From Cryptomeria japonica (taxonomy: Eukaryota > Streptophyta > Pinopsida > Cupressales > Cupressaceae): a DNA stretch of 64,000 bases. The translations under genes were made by a program, and so were the position numbers. The DNA lies in NCBI RefSeq assembly GCF_030272615.1, contig NC_081415.1:597931335-597995334 (forward strand), read 5' to 3'. Below, one piece after another: positions 1-11,501 of this stretch; the stretch's first letter is position 1, and every line of letters begins with the position of its first letter. The notes under the pieces are model-generated. The model was not told the origin of the DNA. It was given only the letters and a program-made list of their open reading frames with translations, and did not search any database.

Positions 1-85
1 CAACAAAGCGAAAAAACCAGAGAAAAGACAAAAAGACAAACAACAACTATAAAGACATAAGAAGATTAGTCGCCTTATTGACCAA

Positions 86-1936
86 CTAGTCATAGTTTTC
101 TGAAGCAACTTTGAGTTCTTCTATATCCTTGTTTGGCTTCTTCTCCTTCTCTTTGCCTCTAGTCCTTGTTCTAGGTCCTTGGACTTCCCCCGTACCTTCA
201 ATGTCAGGTTCTAGCTCCAGGGAATCCTTCTCGTTCTCCAGTTTGTTGATGAGAATTTTGGTATCGTCGGCTAAGGCCTTTAGAATGCTATAGCTTTGTT
301 CAACAATACTTTTGAGGCATTTTTCAATTTTGTTGAATTTGTTGTCAGTTTCTGCCATTCTCTGGTCCGTAGCATTGTCATTGGTTTTTATCTCTGTTAG
401 GGCCTTCTCAATTTGCTCAAACCTAGGGTTGAAGGAATCTCTGATCTCTTCAGCTCTGGTAATAGTTTTACTCAAATCCTCAACATATTCCACTATAGAG
501 TTGCCTTCACCAATACTGACTGTCTCTAGAATTTGGACCATGTGGCTCAGCTTCTTATTATCCTCCACAACTTTCTTGTAATTGTTAATTAACCAATCGA
601 TGGTGTCCACAAAACCTTTCAATCCCTTAGTGGGAGGATTTGAAGGGGGGTTTTTCTCACCAGAATTGTCTTGTTCATTTTTGGAGACGTCGTCACTAGT
701 GATCTTATCGACATTTCCATCAACCCTCTGATCAAAACCTTCCCCTGTGATCTCCTCCTCCAATTTTTGGTTGATGTCAAGATCATTTCTCTGCACTTTT
801 TCCTCTAGCTCCATATCATTATCTTCCTACCTCTTCTATTTGTTCCTTATCTGAATGGAAGTTTTTGTTTTCTTTTTCTGAGGAGACTGGGGTTCATCCT
901 TCTCAGAATCCTTAGAGACCTCCTCCTCCAAGGAGGAGCGGATCTCGAAAACCTTTTCTTTAGATTTTTTCTTACCCTTTGAGGAGGAGGGCCTAGTACT
1001 CACCTGTTTTCTTTTCTTACCAATTTCAGCTTCACAGTCATCTTGACTCTCCTTTGACTCACTCATCAAATCACTTTTAGATTCCTCACCCATAGAAAAA
1101 CCAGAATTCGACCCTTCCTCCTCAGACTCAGAGATAGAAGGCTAGGGATAGGCAATTTGGTTGGCTTTTAGACCTTGATGCATGGTTATATCACCCTTAG
1201 GGTTCTCTCTATGGGCTTTAATGGTAGCATTCATTGAACACATCTGGAAATATGGAATATTAACTTTTTCATCATACCTGAAATGATTAAGCAATACAAA
1301 ATGATAGCCATACACTTTTGTGAATCTTCCATCCAAGGTAATATAACGCATAATAACAAACAAACCCTCCCTCCATGGCTTAACAAATGCCCTAGGTAGG
1401 TAGTAGGTTTTACTTAGCTTTACCAGGCGCTTGTTCTCATTTACCATTTTGGGGTATCACTCAATAGCCGCCTTGCTCAATTTTTTTTCTTTGTAGTAAT
1501 TGCTTCCTTCCTTGTGAAGACCCGTGACCTGAGCGATGAGATCTTCATCAATGGAGATTGTTTGATCTCCCATCTTCAGGGTGCCCTTCCTCCATTTTTT
1601 GCAGAAAAAGTTAGTGATTGTGGCATCCCTCCCATGGAGCCTCTTCATAAACTTCGTAAACCTGCCCTTCTGCAAGATGTTCCAAATTACCTCCTTTTGT
1701 TTCCACTCCTTATAGTTTCTTGGTTCATAGCGGCGTCTATTTCCTCCCATTTTTTCACTTTTCAAAACAGAAGGCCAAGAGTTGCAGAGAGCTATACGCA
1801 AGAAATTTCTCGAAGCGACCACATATACCCAGAAAGCATGGGAAAAGGTGGCTTTTGTCTTGTAATAAATGGTACTGACATTATTATAATCACTCATAGC
1901 CCTCCTATTAATCTGTTTCATCATAATTTTGTCCAT
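86..1936 (-). pseudogene. Unknown third ORF downstream of LINE RNase H (coiled-coil, basic)
   Basis: Four open segments (1936-1457, 1447-1142, 1093-836 and 814-86) lie in one frame, separated only by single stops or very short gaps. They therefore represent one protein of roughly 615 codons. The N-terminal half is globular, with KGRFTKFMKRLHGRDATI then DEDLIAQVTGLHKEG and later IMRYITLDGRFTKVYGYHF. The middle is Lys/Ser/Glu-rich with nuclear-localisation-like runs (GKKRKQ, KGKKKSKEK). The C-terminal 240 residues are heptad-like helix, ending in a basic RTRTRGKEKEKK tail. No known domain is recognised. The general plan (globular domain with a VTGL...G motif, charged linker, coiled coil) resembles the unknown ORF at 59627-62911; common descent is possible but not shown. 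Confidence 0.6.
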
Positions 1937-2366
1937 TTATGATCTTTGGGGTACTATTGTATCGATCCATGAATATGATTGATCTGATGTCATCGAGGAG
2001 ACCCTCTTCACCCTTCCAGGTAACCATATTATTGTGATTGACCGCCATGTTGGCTACCCAGTCAGCTGGACCATTAGCTTCATGATAAATGTGGGAGTTG
2101 ATAATCCATGAAGGCTTAGAAGTTCCTTTTAGGCACTTGATGATGTTATTAGAATCCCTCTCAATCCATAGATAGGGATAGTTCCATCTTTTAGCCAGGA
2201 GAATGCCTTGGAGAGTAGCCATAGCTTTCGCCATGTGGTTAGTTTGGCAGCATATAGGAACAAAAATCATTTCCTCACAACTACCATTTTCATCTCTGAG
2301 AATTGTACCACATCCCGCTGGGCCAAGATTGGTTTTGGCAGCTCCGTCGAAGTTGATTTTGAGCAA
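1908..2366 (-). pseudogene. LINE ORF2 RNase H domain (RVT_3 type)
   Basis: The open segment begins LKINFDGAAK, the first catalytic-Asp motif of plant-type RNase H (normally NFDGA). It is followed by GCGTILRDENG, an ERDSNN motif with a second Asp, and HEANGPADWVANMAV near the end, matching the usual HEAN..ADxLAN signature. In angiosperm L1 lineages this domain forms the C terminus of ORF2 and removes RNA from hybrids. A 29-nt overlap with the next ORF follows: the ATG of that ORF at 1936 lies inside the last codons of this one. Confidence 0.8.
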
Positions 2367-2552
2367 ACCATGAGGGGGATTGTGCCATCTGGCTTCTAGT
2401 CTCTTGTTTTATTTGGGATCAGTACTACCAGCACTCTTGAGATTCCAGGAGTTGAAAATGTGAGTTTCCAAGGGGTTGGCAGAATTGCAAGGATCCCCAA
2501 TGATCCCAATGTTCTCCACAATAGCCCTTTGAGTTTTCTAGAAAACAACAGC

Positions 2553-3395
2553 CTAGGTGAGAGAAGTGTCCCTGAAGATGCGATTGTTCCTTTCTTTCCA
2601 GATCCCCCACAGGATGTGAGAGAGAGATAGCTGCCACAAAGATCTCAAAGTGGGGTTAGACCAATGATAACTCCAAGAATGGAATAATTCACTAATAGTG
2701 TTACGAAACACCCATTCCATGCAAAAATTCTTAAGAAATCTTTCCCAAATTGAAACAATGAAGGAACAGTGGATAGCCAAATGGTCCACAGACTCTTCCT
2801 CCTCAAGACATAAAGCACACCTATTTGGGAAGGAAAAACCTCTAACCTTAAGATTATCTAAGGTCAAAATTTTGTTTTGAAGGATTGTCCAATAGAAAAA
2901 ATTGATCTTAGGGATAAGACCCTTTATCCAAGCTTTAGACCAAAAGGGATTCTCTAAGGGGGCAGGGGAAAGAACACCATACATTGAAGAGACAATAATT
3001 TTGCCTTTAGGTTCATATTTCCAAATAAGAGAATCCTCCCCATTGTACAACCAGGCAGAAGACAAATGGTTTTTAAGATTGATAAGGTCAGGGTGGATAC
3101 TTTCAATGTTCTTCCATTTATCACCTATCTAATACCCCCCAACCAAGGATCCAAAGACTCTAATACAGGGGGTAGGAAAAGGGGCCCAATCGGGGACTTC
3201 AATTAAAGGCTTATCAAGAAGCCATGGATCCTCCCAAAATCTAACTTTCCTACCATTACCAATTCTCCATTTCACCCCTTTAGCAATGTTTTCTTTACAC
3301 TTAGAGGCATGATTCCAAATATGGGACCCATTAATACTGAAATCAAAATTGATGAAAGAGAGAAGAGAAGAAGAGAAAAGAGGATACTTCTCCAA
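2553..3395 (-). pseudogene. LINE ORF2 C-terminal connection and zf-RVT domain
   Basis: Two open segments follow the thumb. One (3129-3395) carries WRIGNGRKVRFWEDPWL, typical of the region after the RT in plant LINEs. The other (2553-3065) contains FPNRCALCLEEEESVDHLAIHC, the zf-RVT zinc-binding motif (CxxC...HxxxxC) found between RT and RNase H, and then WERF and a tryptophan-rich helix. They are in different frames and joined by stops. The motif is intact, although the gene is not. Confidence 0.82.
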
Positions 3396-4964
3396 ATTTT
3401 ATACCATTTACTATCAGAGTGGAATAGTCTCCAAACCTGTTTAGACAAAAGAGCTTCATTGAGGGTCCAAATTCTTCTCAAGCCTAGACCACCTTTACTT
3501 TTCGATCTACACACCTTGTCCCAAGCCACTAAAGCCATTCTTTTCTTTTCCTCAACCCCTGACCAAATAAAGTTATTTTGAATTTTCTCAATAGCATCAA
3601 CATACTTAACTAGAATTCTAAAGAGGCTAAGGCCATAAATAGGTATGCTTTGAAGGGATGCTTTAAGAAGTTGAAGCTTTCTAGCATGACTTAAAAGAGC
3701 ACCTTTCCAACCAGCAAGCTTTCCTTGAAATTTATCCACCAGAGAGCTCCAAAAGGATCAGGTGAAGCAATGCCTAGGAGGAGACCAAGATAAGTAGCAA
3801 GAAGATTAGCAATCCAACATTCTAGAATTCTATTTATTCTATGTTGTCTTCTCTTAGGAGTGTTGATGAAAAACACTTCACTTTTAACCTAATTGATAAG
3901 CTGGCAAAAAGTAGAAGCAAACTTACAAAGGGTGTCCTTCAGGATTCTGGATTTCGAAATGCTTGAGTCTCCCATAACAATGGTGTCATCCACAAACTAT
4001 TGGTGGGAGCAAATATGATCAGCCGAGGAAGGTTGGAGACCTTTAAAAATACCTCTAGTCACCATACTTTCCATGGACCTACCAAAACATTCAGCCATAA
4101 TAATGAAGAGGATAGGGGAAATGGGGCTCCCTTGCCTCAGTCCTTTGGAGGCTTGAAGGAAGGAGGAGGGAGATCCGTTAACAAGAACAACAAAGGAGGC
4201 AAAGGAGATGAGCTGCTTGTAAAGGTCCACACATTTGTTAGAGAAGCCAAAAGCCAATAGGACCTTCATGAGGAAAGACCAATCAACCCAGTCATAGGCC
4301 TTAGAAAGTTCAAGCTTGAGGATAAAACCCTGTTTCTTAGCCATAACAAGGGAACGGATATTCTCATGGACAATTATGATGGAATAAAGAATTTGTCTTC
4401 CTGGCAAAAAACCATTTTGCTGATGAATAATCAAAGAAGGAAGGACTTTTAGGAGTTTGGAAGTTAGGACCTTGGAAATTATCTTATAAAAAGAGTTGCA
4501 TAAGCTAATTGGCCTGAACTTATCCATGGAGTCAGCACCTTGAATTTTGGGGATTAAAGCAATGAAGGTGCCATTAATCACTTTTAGAAGTTTACTAGCC
4601 CCAAAAATTCTTTGACCCCACTGGAGACATCTTTCCCAACAATATCCCAGAATTCTTGGAAGAAGAACATGGGGAAGCCATCAGGTTTAGGGGCTTTGTT
4701 ACCATCAAAAGAAAATACAACATTTCTAATCTCCAAGTTTGAAGGTATTGAAGTCAGGGAGGCATTCTTCTGCTCATCAATGAGGCAAGGAATGTTCTGA
4801 AGGAAAGAACTTTGAACATCAACATCCAGGCTTTGTACCCTACAAAGAAGATCAGTGAAGAATCTTTTGGCCTCATTTTTTATCTCCTCCTCCTTAACCA
4901 GCTCCCCATTATCCACCATCAGTTTTTTTATCCTATTAGCCACTTTATGTTTAATAGTAGACAT
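3272..4964 (-). pseudogene. LINE ORF2 reverse transcriptase (fragmented)
   Basis: The fragment at 4584-4964 holds the pre-finger region. The segment at 3997-4581 holds FIALIPKIQGADSMDKFRPIS, the NGFLPGRQI motif, ELSKAYDWVDW and LRQGSPISPILF. FVDDTIVMG follows at about 3976-4000, across a stop. Motif A normally reads DLSKAYD; here the first Asp is Glu, although the metal-binding pair in FVDD survives. The segment at 3272-3739 matches the conserved plant LINE thumb region (GKLAGWKGALLSHARKLQLLK and KGGLGLRRI). At least one frameshift (near 4583) and several stops break the frame. Confidence 0.88.
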
Positions 4965-5364
4965 ATGAAAGAATCTAGTATTCTTATCTCCTTCCTTCAG
5001 CTAGATACATCTAGACCTCTACTTCCAAAAATCTTCTTCTTTAGCAATGATTTCATGATATTTTTTGAGGATCTCATTTTCTTCAGTAATAGTCATGGTA
5101 GAGAATCCATCCTTCTGGATTTGGACCTATATTTTATTGAGGTCTTCCTGATGTTTTCCTTTGGCCTCAAAAATATTCCCAAAGATGGATTTATTCCAAT
5201 TCCTTATATTGTCTTTTATGATTTTGATTTTCTTCACAACTCTATACATGGCAGTACCCTCAACTTGAATGTTCCACCATTCCTGAATTTTACGGGTGAG
5301 ATCTGGATGAAGAGTCCACATTTTTTCAAATCTAAAAGGAAAGTGCCTTCTTCTATTTATGGGG

Positions 5365-6063
5365 TCAGAAAAAAAGAGTTATGGGATAGTGGTTAGACCC
5401 AACCTGGATGTGAGTATACAGAGAACAAAAATAATGTTTGTACCAATCATCAGAAATAAGTGTCCTGTCAAGGCGAACTTGAATAAGGTCATTTCCAGCC
5501 CTCCTGTTAATCCAAGAGTAATTGCAACCCTGCATCTCCACATCATTAAGATCTTGAGTGTTTATAAAATCCATGAGGGCCAGTCTACTTTCCAACTGAG
5601 AAGGGATTCCACCAAATTTTTCCTCCTCTCTCAAAGGGGTGTTGAAGTCTCCCATGACCAACCAGTTGAGGTTCTTGAAGCAATCCCTTATTTCCATAAG
5701 TTTTTTCCAAAAAATGCTTCTAGCTTTCAAGGTATTAGGAGCATAAATATTAGTGAGGACCCAAGAGGTTCCATCTTTTAAATGCTCAAATTTAATGCAA
5801 GAAAAATTGCTTTCTTGAATAAGAACATGACCTTTAACACTATTGAGATTCCAAATAGTTGCAATGCCTCCAGAGGCACCTTCCAAGATGCCACCACTGA
5901 TACTCCTAGATTTAAAGAATTTCAAAGCTTCAACCTTATCTCTACTCATATTTGTTTCTTGAATAAGAAAAATATCAGGTTTACTATCCCTAATCATATT
6001 CCTATTGATATCATGCTTGTGGGGATTATTGAGTCCCCTAATGTTCCGAGAGACAATCTTCAT
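5365..6063 (-). pseudogene. LINE ORF2 endonuclease domain
   Basis: This 232-aa open segment starts with the N-terminal motif of exonuclease/endonuclease/phosphatase-fold LINE nucleases (SRNIRGLNNPHKHD). It continues with the metal-binding Glu in LIQETNM, WLVMGDFN, YSWINRR followed by RLDR, and a terminal GSNHYPI. In active enzymes the last motif is normally SDHxPI, so the catalytic Asp appears to be Asn here. The domain nicks target DNA to prime reverse transcription. It lies upstream of the RT on the same strand, but frameshifts and stops separate the two (open fragments at 5127-5321 and 4584-4964 lie between them). Confidence 0.85.
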
Positions 6064-6221
6064 AATTACTTACCAATTCCTAACTCCTTCAGAGTCTTCT
6101 AAGTCCCATCTGCTATGTTCTTGATGGCCTCCTTGTCTCTAACTTTGTGGTTTGAAGGTCATCCTGGGGATGAGGAGACATACCCAACATCAACTTGAGC
6201 AATTTTACTAGACTTCCTTAA

Positions 6222-7844
6222 TTAGGTAGCTGAGGGAGTGGATCCTTTTTTGTTCCTGTGTTTTGGAATTTTCCAATTTGCTTCTTTCTCAAGAACCATT
6301 TCAGGGTTACTAAGAATTATAGAAATTTCCTGTTCATTACCCCAATTAGGTGATTTGGAATCATGTGAAGAACTATTGACTATTTTAGAAGCTTGGTCTG
6401 AATCCGAAAGGTTCATACCCAATATAGCACATTTCTGGGCTTCTTGCATATCAGACCTGATCGTGAGAGGGGAAGAGTCAGTCTTTTCTTCTTGTGAACT
6501 AGTAATATCCCCTTCCTCAGATTGTTCAGCTTCCTTAGTATCCTCATCCCTCTGATCCTCTTCATTGGGAGCTTCCTTACTGGCCAAGGTGTCAGTGATT
6601 ACCATCTTGGTATTTTATTTAGAAGATTCATTCTGATCTTTTATTTCCTCTATTTAGATCTACCCTACTAGGGGGTTGTCTGCTTTCATTTGTTCCTTCC
6701 TTAGAGCTTCATGGGGGGAGATTAGAGATAGAGGCTAAGGAGACCACTTCCTTATTTTCCCCCAGGGGTCCAAAACAGTTGGTATCCACAAGGTCAGTTT
6801 CCTTATTTTCTTAGTTTTTGACTTGCCATACCTGTTTCTCCGGAGCCTTTTTACTTTCTACTAAAGGTTTGGCTTTCTTGTTCTCCCCTTTAGGCTTGAT
6901 AGGACAATGTTTGGCCTAGTGACCTACTTCCTTGCAGTGAAATAAAGCAAAGGGGATGGATTTGTATTCAATCTATTATTTCCACGTTTCCAAATTTGAC
7001 ACTATATCTATCTATTCGGGCATATCTACATCGTGGGTGGTCCCTACACAAAATTTGGCATGAGTGAGCCTCCTTCTTGAAGCTGTGACTAGATCTATTG
7101 AGAGGAGCTCACCAAAAGAGCTTGCTATACCTAAGAAAATGATTTATGCCCAATACTCAAGAGGCAGACCTCATAACTTAACCCAAACTGGGACTTGCAC
7201 CAGAAGAGAATCACTCATGTTTAGATTCGGATGCCATTTTTGAAGGACCAGAGCTATCTTTCCAACCAACCAAGGGCTACCACAGAGGATCCTTATTTTG
7301 TCTTCTTCACATGAAAAGGAAAAGGTGAGGAGGCCTTTGGGCAAAGCCAAAATTTCAACATTACCTTTCAAAGCCCATTTTCGTTTGACATAAGCCATAA
7401 CAACTTCAATGTTTGGGCGTGGTGCCATGAATTTACCCACCAGAGAGTTTGACATACTACTTATGTTATGATCCAAAACTGAATCAGGGATAGAAATGGT
7501 GAACTTACCACTAGTAGGGTCCGATATATTCTTGACAAGAGGCAAGGAGGATTTTCCAGATGGTCTAGTTCCAAAGAGGGATGACCACTTTCTAGATTCT
7601 TTTCCATTCTCCAAAACCACTTCACGTGGGCTAGACCCCCCCACCATGTTTCCAAAACCCACATTCTTCTCTAGCAGAGTACCGTCAGCTTGCAGAATAT
7701 CCGTAGGCTTGTCCTTCTCCCCTATAGGGCCAGCTCCATCGATCTGGCTGCTCCCACCATTGTAACCAGAGTTCCCACCTTGCAGAGAATTTGAATTTTG
7801 AATTCTTCCATTGTCGCCTTCTCCACCTCCACGTGAGCTCTCCA
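6222..7844 (-). pseudogene. LINE ORF1, DUF4283 / CCHC nucleic-acid-binding protein (broken)
   Basis: The likely start is the ATG at 7844 (MESSRGGGEGD...); the open frame continues upstream without a better start. Residues about 100-220 match the DUF4283 pattern found in plant LINE ORF1 proteins, including a hydrophobic strand with SPWLVGKIALVLQKW and then VPVWVKL; this is followed by a stop near 7170. Past the stop, the same strand near 6903-6945 reads FHCKEVGH, a stop, then AKHCP. This is a zinc knuckle with its first Cys apparently lost and an in-frame stop before the last Cys. An acidic serine-rich tail is open from 6605 to 6222. The family role is binding LINE RNA in the ribonucleoprotein. 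Several stops show it is no longer functional. Confidence 0.75.
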
Positions 7845-8198
7845 TTTTCCATAATCGAAAGTAACAATAATAAAATAACTTCATAAGAACCAAAAATACA
7901 AGACAAATCAATCATGATCAAAGAACAACAACAACAAATGATCATCATTTTATTATAATATAAAGTAAAAATGATAAAATAGCTTCAAAAACAATCCAAT
8001 ATACGAGATAAATCAATCATTTCAAAGAAAAAGTTACAAAAAAATATGAAAACCTGACTGTTACTTTCCCAAAAAATCATGTACAAAAGCAGTGGGGCCT
8101 TAAAATAACTTGCAATGCTAGTTTTTAGGCCATTGGGACTAAAATATATTAAGATTTTCCCATAAACCGTATGGGTAATGTGAACATTCACAATTTCT
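7845..8198. other. AT-rich DNA upstream of the LINE
   Basis: This could include the 5' leader of the LINE. A short near-duplication is visible: 'aaaataacttcat...acaagataaatcaatcat' near 7870-7915 and again near 7975-8020. No gene is seen. Confidence 0.4.
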
Positions 8199-8267
8199 CA
8201 TAACTCGTATGGGTTATGTAGAACTAGAAGTTTTGGCCTTAAATCTACATAACTTGTATGGGTTATG
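8161..8267. repeat. Palindromic CATAACyCGTATGGGTTATG repeats, left cluster
   Basis: Three copies of a 20-bp near-palindrome lie at 8161-8180 (degenerate), 8199-8218 and 8248-8267. The last two are followed by GTAGA(A/G)CTA. They stand on the left edge of the GA-rich island, and related copies occur on its right edge at 9755-9878. Confidence 0.75.
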
Positions 8268-8285
8268 TAGAGCTAGGAACGAAAT

Positions 8286-8378
8286 AGGAAGTAGGGAGAG
8301 AGATAGAGGGAGAGAGAGAGAGGGAAAGAAAGAGAAGGGAGAGAGGGTGAGAATAGGATTAAGAGAAGAGTTAAGAGA

Positions 8379-8473
<95 letters not shown>

Positions 8474-8551
8474 TGGATGGAGAGGGGGAGAGAGGGAGAT
8501 TAGGAAAAGGAGAGGGGGAGAGGGAGAGAGAGGGAGATTGGGAAAAGGAGG

Positions 8552-8622
<71 letters not shown>

Positions 8623-8684
8623 TGGATAGGGAGAGAGAGCAAGATTAGGAAAAGGAGAGGGGGAGAGGGAGAGAGAGGGAGATT

Positions 8685-8752
<68 letters not shown>

Positions 8753-9016
8753 GTAAGAGAGAGAATAGGAGATAGGAAGAGAGGGAGAGAATAGGATAAG
8801 GAGAGGGGGAGGGAGAGAGAGGGGGGAGAGGGAGAGGAGATTGGGAGAGAGGGAGAGGGAGGGCGGAGATGGGGAGAATATGATAAAGAGAGGGATAGGG
8901 AGAGGGAGAGAATTGGAGGGAGGGGGAGAGAGAGAGAGATAATAGGATAAGGAGAGGGGGAGGGAAGGAGATTGAGAAAAGGAGAGGGGGGAGGGAGAGA
9001 GAGGGAGATTGGGAAA

Positions 9017-9091
<75 letters not shown>

Positions 9092-9363
9092 GGAGAGATA
9101 GAATATGATAAGATAATGAGAGGGGGAGGGAGAGGGGGGAGAGGGAGAGGAGGGAGAGGGATAGAAAGAGAGAGAAGGGGGAGAGGGTGAGAATAGGATA
9201 GGATAATGTGTGTGTGTGTGAGAGAGAGAGTAGGGTCAAGAGAGGAGGAGGGGGAGAGAGAATAGGATAAGATAATAAGAGGGGGAGGGAGAGGGGGGAG
9301 AGGTAGAGGGAGGGGGGGAGAAAGAGAGAGAAGGGGGAGAGGGTGAGAATAGGGTAGGATAAT

Positions 9364-9407
<44 letters not shown>

Positions 9408-9520
9408 GAGAAGGAGGAGAGAGTGAGAGACATGAGGCAGAGAGAGAATAAGAAGGAGAAAAGGGTGAGAGAATCGACAGAGAGAGAAGTGTGAGAGGGA
9501 GAGAGATGAGATAGAACTCA
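8286..9520. repeat. GA-rich microsatellite island
   Basis: More than 1.2 kb is almost pure purine on the plus strand. The longest perfect (GA)n tract runs 8382-8469. Other long tracts lie around 8576-8618, 8690-8749, 9022-9088 and 9370-9404. They are embedded in compound GGGAGA and GATTGGGA units, and two GATGGATGGAT blocks follow the tracts near 8470 and 8618. Long open frames here (Ser/Leu/Pro or Glu/Arg only) are artefacts of the repeat. Confidence 0.97.
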
Positions 9521-9599
9521 TGGAGGATAATTAGGGCTCATAATAGATAGAGACAGTAGTGGGGGAAGGAAGATGAGAGAGAGGAAAAGAAGAGAGACA

Positions 9600-9715
9600 T
9601 GCATGTATACAAACATATATACATATATCTATATAAATATATGTATATATAACTATAGATATGCATATATACACACATAAACATATATTATATATGTATG
9701 TCTATACATATGTGT
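9600..9715. repeat. TATA/CATA microsatellite
   Basis: An irregular run of ATACATATAT-type units adjoins the GA island. It is low complexity with no coding content. Confidence 0.85.
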
Positions 9716-9754
9716 AGTAAATGCTAATTTTACAAGCATACATTATCATGTCTT

Positions 9755-9878
9755 CATAACTCATATGGGTTTTTTGAAACACATAATAACGGTTTTAGTT
9801 CTACATAACCCATACGGGTTTTCTGAAACACAAAATAATGGTTTTAGTTCTACATAACCCGTATGGGTTATGTAGAAC
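9755..9878. repeat. Palindromic repeats, right cluster
   Basis: Units built from GGTTTTAGTTCTACATAACCC occur twice in tandem with a period of about 60 bp. They end in an inverted repeat: 14-bp arms GTTCTACATAACCC and GGGTTATGTAGAAC (9847-9860 and 9865-9878) separated by only 4 bases. The orientation is opposite to the left cluster at 8199-8267, so the GA island is framed by inverted copies. Confidence 0.75.
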
Positions 9879-9920
9879 TATGAATAGTACTTTTTGTTTT
9901 TCAAAACCCGTGCGAGTTTT

Positions 9921-10740
9921 GGCTTGGTAAGAGGGTTGGAAAATGACCCTAAGGCTTGCAAGCCCATTTGCCCCCCATTTTGTCCCATTACATGTTTTTT
10001 CATCATCCAACATGATTTCTCGACTTCGTTGTCATCAGGTTTACAAATGATCAAGTGGGTATCTCTAAAATTACCACCATAATCTCACACATCTTCTCAA
10101 TTTTCTGACCATATAAATGTTTCTATTTTTTGACAGCATTAGCATAGTAAACTTTAATTTTCTTTATCAATGCCTTGACAGTCCTCCCAGACATATGTCT
10201 ACCATTTTTTTAATAACTTTTGATATACTTTTTAAAATAAATTACATATTATTATTCTACACTATTTTCTATACACTTAAAAAAATAAGTTTGCATTTTT
10301 TATTATTTTGATGCAAGTTATGCCCAGTGCACGAACAGGTACCAAATTTTTAGGATGCGGTCACTTCAAAAAATCATTAAAAAAAATACTCAACAAAAAA
10401 TTACAAAAAAATACACAACTTCTAGATCTCACTCTTACCTAACATCCTACCAAATGGTTTTGCAAAATACTAAATCTAACTATATATTTTGTTCAGCGCA
10501 TGAAAACAACTATGTTATGTTTTTTTGAAAAAATCAGGAACAATATTTTGTGCATGAGAGGTTTGACCCTCTTAATATTATCCAATTTAAAAAAAAAATA
10601 GTAGTTTAAAAACTAGATTCAGAGTACTACAATTCTCAACTTCTATTTTTGAGTGCATGACCTTCAAATATCTCTTTGAAGTTCAGGTTTACCTATTTTC
10701 AGAAAAAAAGTGGCCATTTATACCCCCCTTTTTGTCCACC
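9921..10740. other. Unassigned AT-rich intergenic DNA
   Basis: No coding potential or clear repeat boundary was recognised. The right end marks the truncation point of the element that begins at about 10741. Confidence 0.4.
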
Positions 10741-11501
10741 ATCTTGGTGCACTTACCTAGTGAAAGAGGTGAAGAAGACATCCACTTACGATAGAGTGGT
10801 GAAGAAGCCTCAACTCGGTGGTGCCTAGCTGACAAAGAAGCCTAGAACAAAAGATGAGTCATCCAGAAAAGTCAGAGTAAGCAAGAAATAAAAGTCAAAA
10901 TTGGATGCAACTCTCAAATCCGGCAAAGTGCAAGGTACATATGAGGTTGTGGCCCCAATGACCTTGAAAAAAATAATTGATAAAATTCTTAAGGATAGAA
11001 ATTTGAAGAATGTGCCTATATATTATGAAAATTTTGATGATAAAGATCAGAGAGAAACTAAGGAAGTAGTTGTTGAATACATGGATGTCTATAGTAAAGC
11101 ATTGATAGAACTATCATCCATGATCCCCAAAATCCCGTATGACATTTTGTATGCGAGGAGGCATACAACTAGTCTAGAGGATGAGATAATAAAGGAGTAT
11201 GTACTAGTAAACTTATCCTCTTTCATCTCTAAAGATGAAGTAATAAGATTATTAAAACTTGCAAAGGAAAGATTCCGAAGTAAAAAGAGGGTAAATAAGC
11301 TTATGCTCAACAAGATAGACGAGGTGACCAAGGAGACAAACATTTTTGAGACAATTTTTGATAGATCAAATATATGATGTGAATTCGGTGCACGATGACA
11401 CTCATTCGACAAAGAAATCTCATGACACATCTATTTTGGAAGTACATGCAGCTACTCCTGAAAAGTAGAAAGTACAAACAACTGAGAAAGCTAGTTCAAA
11501 A

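Larger units (their letters stand above)
86..7844 (-). mobile_element. Decayed plant LINE (L1-like, with RNase H and a third ORF)
   Basis: On the minus strand this region reads in the order ORF1 (DUF4283-type RNA-binding domain, damaged CCHC knuckle), apurinic-type endonuclease, reverse transcriptase, zf-RVT and RNase H, then an additional ORF. That order is characteristic of plant L1-type non-LTR retrotransposons with a plant-style RNase H. The frames are interrupted by numerous stops and frameshifts, so the copy is dead. No LTRs were seen. No poly(A) tail, which would read as a T run on the plus strand, is visible at the left edge. The 3' end is therefore either outside the window or truncated. 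Confidence 0.85.

Noticed and set aside
8209-9521. Open frames of 188-435 aa rich in Glu/Arg or Ser/Leu/Pro
   Set aside because: They are direct translations of the (GA)n microsatellite and contain no non-repetitive domain.
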